A DNA stretch of 64,000 nucleotides from Novosphingobium jiangmenense (GTDB taxonomy: Bacteria; Pseudomonadota; Alphaproteobacteria; Sphingomonadales; Sphingomonadaceae). Under the pieces are notes generated by a model. It was not told where the DNA came from and did no database searches. It saw nothing but the letters and a program-made list of their open reading frames with translations. The stretch lies in contig NZ_JADQDC010000008.1 in assembly GCF_015694345.1 (NCBI RefSeq), forward strand, positions 124,001-188,000, read 5' to 3'. This document shows, piece by piece, positions 8,490 to 17,201 of the stretch (position 1 is the stretch's first letter; each line of letters opens with the position of its first letter). The translations under genes and the position numbers were made by a program.

Positions 8490-9287
8490 TCAGCCGCGCT
8501 GCGCCATCTCAAGTGGCTCGCCCCTGACCGGGTAACCGAGATTATCCGGTATCATCAGCCAACGCTGCCCATCGCGATCTTCAAGATAGGGACTGATCGT
8601 GCCGATGGGCGTCGCCTCGGCGTGAAGGCGCGCCTCCTCGAAACTGGCGAACATCGCCAGCCGCTCCAGATTGCGGCGTGTCGGGAAGATCACCTTGATC
8701 CGGCCTTGCTCGGCCAGATCGAGCGCACCTTGCGCACTGGCCCAGAAGAGGTGACGGTTCTCAGTGGAATCAACCTCGATATCCACGGCCCCCGTGCCGA
8801 GATCGGCGAGATAGAAGCGGGTGTCGAAAATTCTTTCAGTCCGGTGCTTTGGCCACCATCGCGCAAAGGGCACAAGCCGCTCGGGCGCAATCGTCCAGCC
8901 GAATGCGTCCATGACCGGCGCAAGATCGCCGCCCGATACCAGCATCCGACGCGCCTCGGCGGCAAGCTTGCCGTCGACCTCGCCTTCGATCCCGACGACC
9001 AGCCCTGTCTCCTCGAGCGTTTCGCGGATGGCAGCGATGCGTGCCGCCATGTCGTCGATCTCGCCACCAAGCCGTGCGGCCAGTTCGCGGTCTGCGGGGT
9101 CGATCTTGCCGCCCGGAAACACCGTCGCCCCGCCTGCGAACTTGAGGCTCGCATTGCGCTCGACCATCAGCAACTGCGGCGCGCCACCGGCAGGATCGTG
9201 CCGGAAGATGACGATCGTTGCCGCCGGTGTCGTCTTGCTGAGCCAGTTTTCGGGCTCGATATCATGGGTTTCCATCGCGGCTATCAT
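8490..9287 (-). CDS. NUDIX hydrolase
   Basis: A 265-residue protein carrying a NUDIX box: GGKIDPADRE followed, after an insertion, by IRETLEETGLVVG. The spacing between the first glycine of the box and REXXEE is longer than the canonical motif, as in the Nudt19/CoA-diphosphatase-like branch, so acyl-CoA or nucleotide-sugar diphosphates are plausible substrates (inference). A second start (ATG at 9275) is possible. It stands alone on the strand, with a 308-base structured region upstream. Confidence 0.82.
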   Translation of the reverse strand: MIAAMETHDIEPENWLSKTTPAATIVIFRHDPAGGAPQLLMVERNASLKFAGGATVFPGGKIDPADRELAARLGGEIDDMAARIAAIRETLEETGLVVGIEGEVDGKLAAEARRMLVSGGDLAPVMDAFGWTIAPERLVPFARWWPKHRTERIFDTRFYLADLGTGAVDIEVDSTENRHLFWASAQGALDLAEQGRIKVIFPTRRNLERLAMFASFEEARLHAEATPIGTISPYLEDRDGQRWLMIPDNLGYPVRGEPLEMAQRG

Positions 9288-9595
9288 GTCGTTCGATCAG
9301 GCTGTTGCCAAGCCTGCAAGAATTGTCGGTTCACTTTACAAGTGCTTGAGACAGGCTGTGTCCCACGCGCCCGAAAATGCCGGATTCAAGCCATTTTCGC
9401 AAACTGGCACGGAACCTGCTTATCTCTTGTCGTCCCGAAGAGTAGCTTCTTCTCGAGGCGGAGCCAGTCCCCCCGGTCTCTATGGCTCCGCCTCTCCCGG
9501 GACCTTCCGACAGATACAGCCGAAAGATACTGGCCAAGAAAAAGACGCGACCGGCAAAGCCGACCGCGCCTCATCGTTTGCCGGTGATTGGAAGA
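9288..9595. other. 308-base structured intergenic region
   Basis: No credible gene is present. Two hairpins stand out: an 8-bp stem CGAAAATG/CATTTTCG (9372-9379 with 9392-9399) and a perfect 12-bp stem GAGGCGGAGCCA/TGGCTCCGCCTC (9455-9466 with 9483-9494). A TGGCACG-N4-CTGC string at 9405 resembles a sigma-54 site with one mismatch but points at no gene. The rest is the terminator of the glutaredoxin operon and the leader of the NUDIX gene. Confidence 0.5.
9534..9570 (-). terminator. Rho-independent terminator of the DUF1476-bolA-grx operon
   Basis: Read on the minus strand, an 11-bp stem with three G-T pairs (9545-9555 with 9559-9569), a three-base loop and a run CTTTTTCTT follow the glutaredoxin stop codon by about 25 bases. 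Confidence 0.65.
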
Positions 9596-9919
9596 TCAGG
9601 CCGCCTTGACGCCCGATTCTTCCATGAGCTGCTGCAGCTCGCCCGCCTGGAACATTTCCATCATGATGTCCGAACCACCCACGAACTCGCCCTTGACGTA
9701 GAGCTGAGGGATCGTCGGCCAGTCCGAGTAAGCCTTGATGCCGCTGCGGATCTCCATGTCCTGCAGCACGTCCACCGAAGCGTACTCCACGCCCAGGTGC
9801 TCAAGAATGGCCACGGCCTTGCTGGAGAATCCGCACTGCGGGAACAGCGGCGTGCCCTTCATGAACAGGACGACGTCGTTGCCGTTGACGATTTCGGAGA
9901 TGCGCTGCTCGGTCGACAT
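9596..9919 (-). CDS. grxD: Monothiol glutaredoxin, Grx4 family
   Basis: A 107-residue CGFS-type glutaredoxin: the active site is C29-G-F-S32 with K21 upstream (FMKGTPLFPQCGFS), plus the WPTIPQLYVKGEFVGGSDI glutathione-binding strand. These proteins carry a [2Fe-2S] cluster with glutathione and partner BolA in iron-sulfur trafficking and iron sensing. It is the last gene of the DUF1476-bolA-grx operon, 24 bases after bolA. Confidence 0.95.
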   Translation of the reverse strand: MSTEQRISEIVNGNDVVLFMKGTPLFPQCGFSSKAVAILEHLGVEYASVDVLQDMEIRSGIKAYSDWPTIPQLYVKGEFVGGSDIMMEMFQAGELQQLMEESGVKAA

Positions 9920-9943
9920 GGTGGATCGGTTTCCTTTCCGCCC

Positions 9944-10177
9944 TCAGTTGGGAACGGCAGTGGTCAGTTGCAAGGCGTGAAGTTCGCCACCCATGCGCCC
10001 GCCCAACGCGTCATAGACCAGCTTGTGCTGTTTGACGCGGGTCAGGCCAACAAAGGCGGGAGAAACCACGCGGGCGGCGTAGTGATTGCCGTCGCCGGCA
10101 AGGTCCGTGATCTCGACGTCCGCGTCGGGCAAGGCCGCGCGGATCATTGCCTCGATCTCGGCGGCCTGCATCGCCAT
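9944..10177 (-). CDS. BolA family protein
   Basis: A 77-residue BolA-fold protein (IEAMIRAALPDADVEITDLAGDGNHY, then KQHKLVYDAL with the conserved cluster-binding histidine of the FVGLTRVKQHK region). It lies directly upstream of its expected partner, the monothiol glutaredoxin. Its ATG overlaps the TGA of DUF1476 by one base, so translation is probably coupled. Confidence 0.93.
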   Translation of the reverse strand: MAMQAAEIEAMIRAALPDADVEITDLAGDGNHYAARVVSPAFVGLTRVKQHKLVYDALGGRMGGELHALQLTTAVPN

Positions 10178-10500
10178 CAGACTTCGCCCATCAGCTGGCG
10201 GCGCGCATCGACCTGCTTGGCGTCCATCGCGGCGCGGATTTCGGCTTCGTCGGTGTCGATCCCGGCGGAGATCAGGTCACCCAGCAGCTTGCGGATCACG
10301 TCCTCGTCGCCTGCTTCCTCGAAATCAGCCTGGACGACCGACTTGGCATAAGCCTCGGTCTCTGCCGCATCGAGCCCCATGCGCTCGGCAGCCCAAGTGC
10401 CCAGCAGACGGTTGCGGCGGGCATGGACGCGGAACAGCATTTCCTCGTCATGGGCGAACTTGGCCTCGAATGCCTTCTCGCGATCGTCGAACGTGGTCAT
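10177..10500 (-). CDS. DUF1476 protein, F1-ATPase zeta inhibitor type
   Basis: A 107-residue, highly charged helical protein (MTTFDDREKAFEAKFAHDEE). This matches DUF1476, whose characterised alphaproteobacterial members are the zeta subunit that inhibits F1FO-ATP synthase rotation through the N-terminal region. Whether this copy inhibits ATP synthase is inferred. It is first in the DUF1476-bolA-grx operon, an arrangement common in alphaproteobacteria. AGAGGAT lies before the ATG. Confidence 0.9.
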   Translation of the reverse strand: MTTFDDREKAFEAKFAHDEEMLFRVHARRNRLLGTWAAERMGLDAAETEAYAKSVVQADFEEAGDEDVIRKLLGDLISAGIDTDEAEIRAAMDAKQVDARRQLMGEV

Positions 10501-10597
10501 GGGCCGGTATCCTCTGTGAAAACGAGATCACCCTGCCGATAATCAGACGAGGCCCCCGCCGCAAGGGATCACGAAAAGAAACACAGCCGCCGAAATG

Positions 10598-11134
10598 TCA
10601 GATGCGCCCCTTTCGCAGGTCCAGCAGAACGCCGCCGTCGCGGCCGACGTCGCAGGAGAAGCGGTCGCCGTTGCGGAAGGTGCCGGAAACCCGGTAGCCA
10701 TCGCCGTTGCGCGTGGCGTCATAGACTTCCTCGATCTCGCCGCTGCGCTCGGCTTCGGCAGTGCAGGCTTCCACGGCATCGTTCAAGCCACGCGCACTGG
10801 AACCGGAACCGCGATCATTCCGGTCGCGCCAGTCGTCGGTCCTGTCGTCACTGCGGTCCTGTTCGGGCCGGTAGCGATAGCCGTCATCCTCGCGCGCGTT
10901 CCGGTTCTTCTTCTGGGCATTGCTGGCTGCAGTGGCGATCGCCGCGATCCCGCCGATGATCAGGATGCCCGCGAGAACGTCGCCGCCGTCGATGCCGCCA
11001 CGATCGCGGTGCCAGCCGCGTCCGCCCCAGCCGCCACGGTTCCAGCCGCCGCCATGCGCCTCGGCAGCCACCGGCAACGCGGTCGTCGCCAGTGCGGCCA
11101 TTGCCAGCGCCATTCTTGAAAACCGTCCCGCCAT
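10598..11134 (-). CDS. Exported Gly/Arg-rich hypothetical protein (paralogue A)
   Basis: A 178-residue protein with a signal peptide (cleavage near AEAHG), a glycine/tryptophan/arginine-rich segment, then a conserved GGIDGGDVLAGILIIGGIAA block that looks like a small-residue helix. A C-terminal domain with two cysteines (EACTAEAERSG, RFSCDVGRDGG) follows. GAGGAGGG lies six bases before the ATG at 11134. It is clearly paralogous to the gene just upstream. The function is unknown; the family is an envelope protein common in sphingomonads (inference). Confidence 0.75.
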   Translation of the reverse strand: MAGRFSRMALAMAALATTALPVAAEAHGGGWNRGGWGGRGWHRDRGGIDGGDVLAGILIIGGIAAIATAASNAQKKNRNAREDDGYRYRPEQDRSDDRTDDWRDRNDRGSGSSARGLNDAVEACTAEAERSGEIEEVYDATRNGDGYRVSGTFRNGDRFSCDVGRDGGVLLDLRKGRI

Positions 11135-11255
11135 GATCATCCCTCCTCGACCGACCACCTGCCCCGATCCGTTGGCAGGCAGTCGGCGCCCGTCATGCGA
11201 ACAAAGCTAGGCGGCCCAGGCTTTCCGATGCCTGAACCGCCTGCCTTGTCATTCC

Positions 11256-11852
11256 TCAGAGGCCGCGAATGCCGCTGTAGTCGAGGTCGACCACCCGGCC
11301 CCGTTCGACCTTGCACTTGAACGAACCGCTGTCGTAGCCGCGCAGCGAGTTGTCCCAGCCGCGATAGTCGCCGCCCCAGCCCCGGCCGTAGTAGCGGTCA
11401 CCATCGCGCCAGTCGCGGCCCTGCGTGTTCACCGCGATGCGGCCGCGCACTTCATAGCCCCAGCGGGTGTTCCTCACGTCGCGGATGTCGGTGACGTCCG
11501 CCCGGCCATAGCTGTAGCGCGAGGCATTGCGTTCGGCGGTGCGCACGCACTGCTCGATCGCCTGGCGCGGGTTGCCCCGGCCATAGTAGCCGTCGCGATA
11601 GCGGCCATCGTTCCAGCCATCGCGGCCGCGCCAATCGTCGCCATAGCCATAGCGGTCGTAGTCGTAGCGGTTGTTGTCCTTGCTCGCAGCGGCAGCGATC
11701 GCGGCGATGCCACCGATCACCAGCGCACCCGCAATGATGTCGCCTCCGTCAATCCCGCCGCGGTGATCGCGGGCAACCGCCGGAGAGGCCGAAGACACCG
11801 CGACCGCAGCGGCGGCAGCAGTTCCGACCAGGGCCTTGGTAAAAGTCTTCAT
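11256..11852 (-). CDS. Exported Tyr/Arg/Gly-rich hypothetical protein (paralogue B)
   Basis: A 198-residue protein with a clear signal peptide (MKTFTKALVGTAAAAAVAVS, cleavage near AVA-RD). It has the same GGIDGGDIIAGALVIGGIAA block as its neighbour, a low-complexity YDYDRYGYGDDWRGRDG region and a C-terminal domain with two cysteines (EQCVRTAERN, FKCKVERGRVVDLDY). The shared architecture with the downstream gene shows a tandem duplication. Function unknown; a periplasmic or surface location is predicted. Confidence 0.78.
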   Translation of the reverse strand: MKTFTKALVGTAAAAAVAVSSASPAVARDHRGGIDGGDIIAGALVIGGIAAIAAAASKDNNRYDYDRYGYGDDWRGRDGWNDGRYRDGYYGRGNPRQAIEQCVRTAERNASRYSYGRADVTDIRDVRNTRWGYEVRGRIAVNTQGRDWRDGDRYYGRGWGGDYRGWDNSLRGYDSGSFKCKVERGRVVDLDYSGIRGL

Positions 11853-11976
11853 GGCTCAGATCCTTCAACTCAGCGGGCCTTTCCCGCCACGCATGAAGGT
11901 TTGCCTGATTCGCCGTGAGATGACGCTGAACCGCACCGACAGCAATTGTTCAGAAAGATTGGAAGAAAGCTGAACG

Positions 11977-14223
11977 CTAATTCGGGGCCACAGTGGCCTG
12001 CAATCCCGTCCAGTAAGCCAGGAAGGCGAGCACGTCGGCCCCCGCGCCGATCACCTTTTCGACCGGCTTGCCTGCGCCATGCCCCGCACGCGTCTCGACG
12101 CGCAACAGGTGCGGCTTCTCGCCAATGTCAGATGATTGCAGAGCCGCGACATATTTGAAGCTGTGCGCCGGCACCACGCGGTCGTCGTTGTCTGCGGTGG
12201 TGACAAGGATGGCGGGGTAAGGCTTTCCGTCCGCAATGTTGTGATAGGGCGAATAGCTGCGCAAGGTTCGCCAGTCTTCCTCGCGATCGGGTCGCCCGTA
12301 ATCGTCCACCCAGAAGCGCCCCGACGTGAACCGGTCGAACCGCAGCATGTCCATCACCCCGACATCGGGATTGGCCGCGGCGAACAGGTCCGGCCGCTGG
12401 TTGACGACGGCCCCCACCAGCAAACCGCCGTTGGAAGCACCCTGGATTGCCAGCCCGCCCTTCGCCGCGATGCCTTCCTTCACCAGATACTCGCCCGCCG
12501 CGATGAAATCGTCGAAGCTGTTCTGCTTCCTGTCGCGCCGCCCCGCCTCATACCAGCCACGCCCCAGTTCCCCACCGCCGCGCACGCTCGCCAGCGCAAA
12601 GGCTCCGCCAGCCTCAAGCCATGCCATGCGCACGGGCGAATAGCCCGGCGTCAGCGCGATATCGAAACCGCCATAGCCGTATAGCAACGTCGGCACAGGC
12701 TTGCCGGCTGCCGCCAGCGCCTTCTTGCGCACGACATAGAGCGGCACCATCGTCCCGTCCTTCGATGGATACTGCATCTGCTCGATCAGGTAGTCGGCCG
12801 GATCGAACGCCATTTTCGGCACCGCGAAAGGCGTCACCGCCCCCGTCTGCAGATCCATGCGATAGATGGCAGGCGGCATGTTGAAGCTGGTGAACTGGTA
12901 GAACGTCTCAGGATCGCCGGGACGTCCGCCAAACCCGCTTGCCGTGCCGATGCCGTTGAGGGTGATCGCCTTGCCCGGCTTGCCCTTGCGATCGGTCATC
13001 ACCGCCACCGTCTGTCCGTCCCGCAAGTATGACAGAAGGAAGCGGTCACCGATCATGCGCGCGCCTTCGAGCGTGTTTCCGCGCTCGGGCACGACCACGG
13101 TCCAGCCCTGCTTCGGCCGGGCCAGATCGATGCTGAGGAGATGATAGTTGGCAGCGCTGCGGTCGGTCAGGAACCACAGCCGGTCGCCCATGCCCGCAAC
13201 CAGCTTCCAGTGGTCGGCGATGTCCGGCACCAGTGGCTGCACGTTCCACTCGCCCTTCCGCTTGCCTTCGAGCTGGATCAGCTGAACGGCGTTGCGCTTG
13301 TCGGTGCTGACTTCACTCACCACCACGGCCCAGCGCCCGTCACTGGTCACCAGGGCCTTGTGGCTCCACTCCGGATGCGCGGGCGTCGCGTAGACGAGTT
13401 CATCCTGCTCCTGCCCGGTGCCGACCCGGTGGAACCATACCGCCTTGTTGAACCGTGGCGCGCGAGGATCTTCGTCCGCCTTTGGCGTCGGAAAGCGCGA
13501 ATAGAGGAAACCCTCCTCCCCCACCCACGCAATCTCGGTATCGTTTGCCCACTGCAGGCGTTCGTCCAGCACGCGCCCGCTGGCCACTTCGACCACCCGC
13601 AGCGTGCGCCAGTCGCTGCCGGCTTCCTGCTCGGCGAAGGCAACGTATCGCCCCGAAGGCGAAGGCTCCCATTGCGCCAGCGCCAGCGATCCATCGGCGC
13701 TCCAGCCATTGGGGTCGATCAGCAGGCGCTGCTTGCCGCCCACACCTTTGCGCACCCACAATGCCGACTGGTTCTGCAACCCGCTGTTGCGCGAGTAGAA
13801 GTAGCTCCGCCCTGCCTTCCTCGGCAGGCCATAGCGCTCGAAGTCGAACAGGGCCCGGATGCGACCGGCAAACTGCTCGCGCCCCGGCAACTTCGCCAGA
13901 TAGTTGCTGCTCAGGGCATTCTGCTCGGCCACCCACCCCGCCACGGCACGATCGCTGCGCGGGTCGGCCTCCAGCCAGCGGAACGGGTCGGACACCCGCT
14001 GCCCGAACACCTGCTCCACCACCGCATCGCTTCGGGTTGCAGGGTATGCCGTCCTCGGCAGGACAAGCTTCGGCGCCACCACAGCAGCGCTGCCACCACC
14101 GGCGCTCTCCGGAAAAGCAGCCTCGGAATCGTTCGCATGAACAGACGGCGCCGACAGCATCACTGCCAGCCCAACCGCGCTGCCCAGCAGGCGGCGCAAG
14201 GTCCTGTCCATCTCCCACATCAT
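11977..14223 (-). CDS. Prolyl oligopeptidase, S9A family (copy 1)
   Basis: A 748-residue periplasmic serine peptidase: signal peptide, an N-terminal seven-bladed propeller (starting near YPATRSDAVVEQVFGQRVSDP), then an alpha/beta-hydrolase domain. The catalytic Ser is about S597 (GASNGG), the acid lies in ADNDDRVVP and the His is about H715 (GHGAGKP). These enzymes cut short peptides after proline. The start is uncertain: adjacent ATGs at 14223, 14220 and 14211 all precede the signal peptide. It lies 56 bases after a second prolyl oligopeptidase on the same strand. Confidence 0.93.
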   Translation of the reverse strand: MMWEMDRTLRRLLGSAVGLAVMLSAPSVHANDSEAAFPESAGGGSAAVVAPKLVLPRTAYPATRSDAVVEQVFGQRVSDPFRWLEADPRSDRAVAGWVAEQNALSSNYLAKLPGREQFAGRIRALFDFERYGLPRKAGRSYFYSRNSGLQNQSALWVRKGVGGKQRLLIDPNGWSADGSLALAQWEPSPSGRYVAFAEQEAGSDWRTLRVVEVASGRVLDERLQWANDTEIAWVGEEGFLYSRFPTPKADEDPRAPRFNKAVWFHRVGTGQEQDELVYATPAHPEWSHKALVTSDGRWAVVVSEVSTDKRNAVQLIQLEGKRKGEWNVQPLVPDIADHWKLVAGMGDRLWFLTDRSAANYHLLSIDLARPKQGWTVVVPERGNTLEGARMIGDRFLLSYLRDGQTVAVMTDRKGKPGKAITLNGIGTASGFGGRPGDPETFYQFTSFNMPPAIYRMDLQTGAVTPFAVPKMAFDPADYLIEQMQYPSKDGTMVPLYVVRKKALAAAGKPVPTLLYGYGGFDIALTPGYSPVRMAWLEAGGAFALASVRGGGELGRGWYEAGRRDRKQNSFDDFIAAGEYLVKEGIAAKGGLAIQGASNGGLLVGAVVNQRPDLFAAANPDVGVMDMLRFDRFTSGRFWVDDYGRPDREEDWRTLRSYSPYHNIADGKPYPAILVTTADNDDRVVPAHSFKYVAALQSSDIGEKPHLLRVETRAGHGAGKPVEKVIGAGADVLAFLAYWTGLQATVAPN

Positions 14224-14279
14224 CGTTGCCAATGCCTTAGCACAGGACAATGCAAGGCGGGAGATGGCCCGAGGGCGTA

Positions 14280-16415
14280 TTACTGCTGCGGCGTCAGCCC
14301 CGTCCAATGCGCGAGGAACGCAAACACGTCGGCGCTCTCCTCGATCTGCTTCGATACCGGCTTGCCCGATCCATGTCCGGCGCGGGTCTCGATGCGGATC
14401 AGTTGCGGCTTCGGCCCAAGCCCTGCCGCCTGCAGCGCCGCCGCATACTTGAAGCTGTGCCCCGGCACCACGCGGTCGTCCGTATCCGCCGTCGTTACCA
14501 GCACCGCCGGATAGGCCGTGCCCGCCTTGACGTTGTGATAGGGCGAATAGCTGCGCAGCAGGCGCCAGTCGGCCTCCTTCTCCGGGAAGCCATAGTCGAA
14601 GACCCATTCGCGCCCGGCGGTGAACTTGTCGAAGCGCAGCATGTCCATCACGCCGACCGCCGGATGCGCCGCCGCGAACAGATCGGGACGCTGGTTGACC
14701 ACCGCACCAACCAGCAGGCCACCGTTCGACCCACCCTCCACGGCCAGTCCGTCCTTGCTGGTCACGCCGTTGGCCTTGAGCCATTCGCCGGCCGCGATGA
14801 AATCGTCGAACACGTTCTGCTTGGTCGGCCCCTTGCCCGCGAGGTGCCACGCCTCGCCGTACTCGCCGCCACCCCGCAGGTTCGCCACCGCATAGGCCCC
14901 GCCCGCCTGCAGCCATGCCATGCGTGCCGGAGAATAGCCCGGCAGGATCGAGACATTGAACCCGCCATAGCCATAGAGGATCGTCGGCACCGGCCCCTTG
15001 AGATCCTTGCGCCGCACCACGAACATCGGGATCTTCGTCCCGTCCTTGGAAGGATAGAAGACCTGTTGCGTCTCGAACTGCGCCGGATCGAACGCCAGCT
15101 TCGGTGCTTCCCAGACGCTGGCCGAAGTCGGCTTCGCTGGTTCGAAGGCATAGATCGTGGCCGGCTGGGTGAAGCCGCTGAACGCAAAGTAGCCTTGGGC
15201 CTCGCCCGGCTCGCCCACCACGCCGGCAATGCTGCCGATGCCCGGCAAAGCTACGGTTGTTGAACCCCGGCCATCAAGACCGGTCACCCGCATCTCGGCC
15301 TTCACGTCGCGCAAGTAATTGAGCACCAACCGGTCGCCGACAATGTGCGCACCGTCCAGCACCGCCTCGTCCTCGGCCACCACCTGCGTAAACACCGGCT
15401 CGGCGCCCGAAAGGTCGACCATGACCACCTTCTTGCGCGGCGCATCCTTGCTGGTCATGAACCACAGCCGGTCGCCGATGCCTTCGACCAGCGTCCACTC
15501 GTCAGCCAAAGAGGTGATCAGCGGGCGAACCTTCCAGTCGCCCTTGCCGATCGCGGCGACGCCCACCGCATTGCCCTTCTCGCTGCCAGTGCTCGTCGAG
15601 ACCACCAGCCAGCGCTGGTCGTGGGTCACTTCGCCCGAATGGTAGAGCCGGGGATTGTCGGGCGTGGCGTGGACTTGCTGGTCCTGACCCTGCGCGGTGC
15701 CCAGTTTGTGATACCACACCGACTGGTTGGAACTGACAGCCTGGAACGCCTCCCCCGCCTTGGGTTCGGGGAAACGCGAATAGACCAGCCCATCATTGCC
15801 CGCCCAGGCGAGCCGCGAGAACTTCACGTGCTCGATCGTGTCGGACAGCACCTTGCCGCTCGCGACGTCGATCACCTTGACCGAGCGCCAGTCCGTGCCA
15901 CCGTCCTGCACGGTGTAGGCAACCTTGCTGCCATCGGGTGACGGCACCCACTCGTCCAGCGCGGTCGCGCCATCCTTGGCCCAGCCATTCGGATCGATCA
16001 GCACCCGCCGCTCGCCACTGCCATCGGCATTGCGCACATAAAGCACCGACTGATTCTGCAGGCCGGAGTTGTGCCGGAAGAACAGGAACTTTCCTGCCTT
16101 CACCGGCAGGCCATAACGCTCGAAATCGAACAGCTTGGTCAGCTTGGTCTCGAACGCAGCGCGCTCCGGCAGCGCCTTGAGGTATGCATCGGTAAACTTG
16201 CTCTGCTGATCGACCCAAGCCGCTACCTTGCTGTCGACGCGCACATCCGCTTCGAGCCAGCGATAAGGATCGGCCACAGTCTCGCCGAAGAACGTCTCGA
16301 CCACCGGCCCGCGCTCGGTCGTGGGGTACTTCAACGCGGCATCTCCTGCATGGGCAGACGACGACATGGCAACAGCCGCCACCGCAGTGGCGAGCAGGAC
16401 TTGGCGCAAGGGCAT
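14280..16415 (-). CDS. Prolyl oligopeptidase, S9A family (copy 2)
   Basis: A 711-residue paralogue of the adjacent downstream gene. It has a signal peptide (MPLRQVLLATAVAAVAMSSS, cleavage after AHA) and a propeller domain beginning YPTTERGPVVETFFGETVADP. The catalytic domain has Ser about S563 (GGSNGG), ADTDDRVVP and His about H681 (GHGSGKP). The start at 16415 is chosen over 16448 because it begins the signal peptide and follows GGAAAG. The two genes probably form one transcript. Confidence 0.93.
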   Translation of the reverse strand: MPLRQVLLATAVAAVAMSSSAHAGDAALKYPTTERGPVVETFFGETVADPYRWLEADVRVDSKVAAWVDQQSKFTDAYLKALPERAAFETKLTKLFDFERYGLPVKAGKFLFFRHNSGLQNQSVLYVRNADGSGERRVLIDPNGWAKDGATALDEWVPSPDGSKVAYTVQDGGTDWRSVKVIDVASGKVLSDTIEHVKFSRLAWAGNDGLVYSRFPEPKAGEAFQAVSSNQSVWYHKLGTAQGQDQQVHATPDNPRLYHSGEVTHDQRWLVVSTSTGSEKGNAVGVAAIGKGDWKVRPLITSLADEWTLVEGIGDRLWFMTSKDAPRKKVVMVDLSGAEPVFTQVVAEDEAVLDGAHIVGDRLVLNYLRDVKAEMRVTGLDGRGSTTVALPGIGSIAGVVGEPGEAQGYFAFSGFTQPATIYAFEPAKPTSASVWEAPKLAFDPAQFETQQVFYPSKDGTKIPMFVVRRKDLKGPVPTILYGYGGFNVSILPGYSPARMAWLQAGGAYAVANLRGGGEYGEAWHLAGKGPTKQNVFDDFIAAGEWLKANGVTSKDGLAVEGGSNGGLLVGAVVNQRPDLFAAAHPAVGVMDMLRFDKFTAGREWVFDYGFPEKEADWRLLRSYSPYHNVKAGTAYPAVLVTTADTDDRVVPGHSFKYAAALQAAGLGPKPQLIRIETRAGHGSGKPVSKQIEESADVFAFLAHWTGLTPQQ

Positions 16416-16512
16416 GGGAAGGCTTTCCGGTGAATCATTCGGTTGCACCGGAAACTAGCCACCTCCCAGTGCCGCACAAGCCCCCGAAACGAAATGCGAG
16501 CGGAACCATAAC

Positions 16513-16544
16513 GAAAAACGGGCGGAGCCAGCGGCCCCGCCCGT
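16513..16544 (-). terminator. Rho-independent terminator after rplQ
   Basis: On the minus strand an 8-bp stem ACGGGCGG/CCGCCCGT (16537-16544 with 16518-16525) is followed by TTTTTCG, about 30 bases beyond the rplQ stop codon. Confidence 0.7.
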
Positions 16545-16573
16545 CAATCTCGTCGGTCGAACCGAAGCGCGGA

Positions 16574-16999
16574 TTACGCGGCTTCGTATTCGTCCTCATC
16601 AGCCGTCATCACCGGACCCGAGTCCTGGCCCTTGGCCGAGGTGTCGCGATCAACCAGCTCGATCACGGCGATCGGAGCGGCGTCCGAAGCGCGGTAACCG
16701 GCCTTGATGATGCGGGTGTAGCCGCCGTTGCGGTCGGCATAACGCTCGGCGAGGGTCGAGAACAGCTTCTGCTCCTGCGCAGCGTCAAGCAGACGGGCGT
16801 GGGCGAGACGGCGGTTCGAAAGTCCGCCCTTCTTGCCGAGCGTGATCAGCTTTTCGATGTAGGGGCGCAGTTCGCGAGCCTTCGGCAGCGTCGTGGTGAT
16901 CTGCTCATGCTTGATCAGAGCCGCAGCGAGGTTGCGCAGCAGCGCAATGCGGTGCGAGGAGGTACGACCGAGCTTACGCTGGCCCAGCTTGTGACGCAT
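16574..16999 (-). CDS. rplQ: 50S ribosomal protein L17
   Basis: A 141-residue L17 with the family opening [20 protein letters not shown] and the conserved [15 protein letters not shown] region. The C-terminal tail is extended and acidic, as usual in alphaproteobacteria. It is the last gene of the rpsM-rpsK-rpoA-rplQ unit, separated from rpoA by 202 bases that hold a large inverted repeat. Confidence 0.98.
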   Translation of the reverse strand: MRHKLGQRKLGRTSSHRIALLRNLAAALIKHEQITTTLPKARELRPYIEKLITLGKKGGLSNRRLAHARLLDAAQEQKLFSTLAERYADRNGGYTRIIKAGYRASDAAPIAVIELVDRDTSAKGQDSGPVMTADEDEYEAA

Positions 17000-17121
17000 G
17001 TGTCTTTCCTTCCGTTCGTAGGGGGGCCGTGCGAGGTACCCCGATCCAGGCGGCGAATTCGGGCTGCCGCCAAGTCACCCTTGCCTTCCAAAGAAGGCGG
17101 AACTTCAGCACCTCTTGCACT

Positions 17122-17195
17122 GCGCCCCCGCGAAGGCGGGGGCCTCAGGCCGATCAGCGCCTGTCCGAACGAGGCCCCCGACTTCGCGGGGGCGC
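17122..17195. repeat. Long GC-rich inverted repeat between rpoA and rplQ
   Basis: The arms at 17122-17146 and 17171-17195 are 25 bases each and complementary except for one position, around a 24-base centre. The arm core GGGGGCCTC / GAGGCCCCC with flanking GCGCCCCCGCGAAG is typical of dispersed palindromic repeats. In the transcript it would form a very strong stem between rpoA and rplQ without a T run. Confidence 0.85.
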
Positions 17196-17201
17196 AAGTT
17201 C

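Noticed and set aside
9405..9420. Sigma-54 promoter-like string TGGCACG-N4-CTGC
   Set aside because: Not annotated as a promoter because no gene follows on that strand and one core base differs from consensus.
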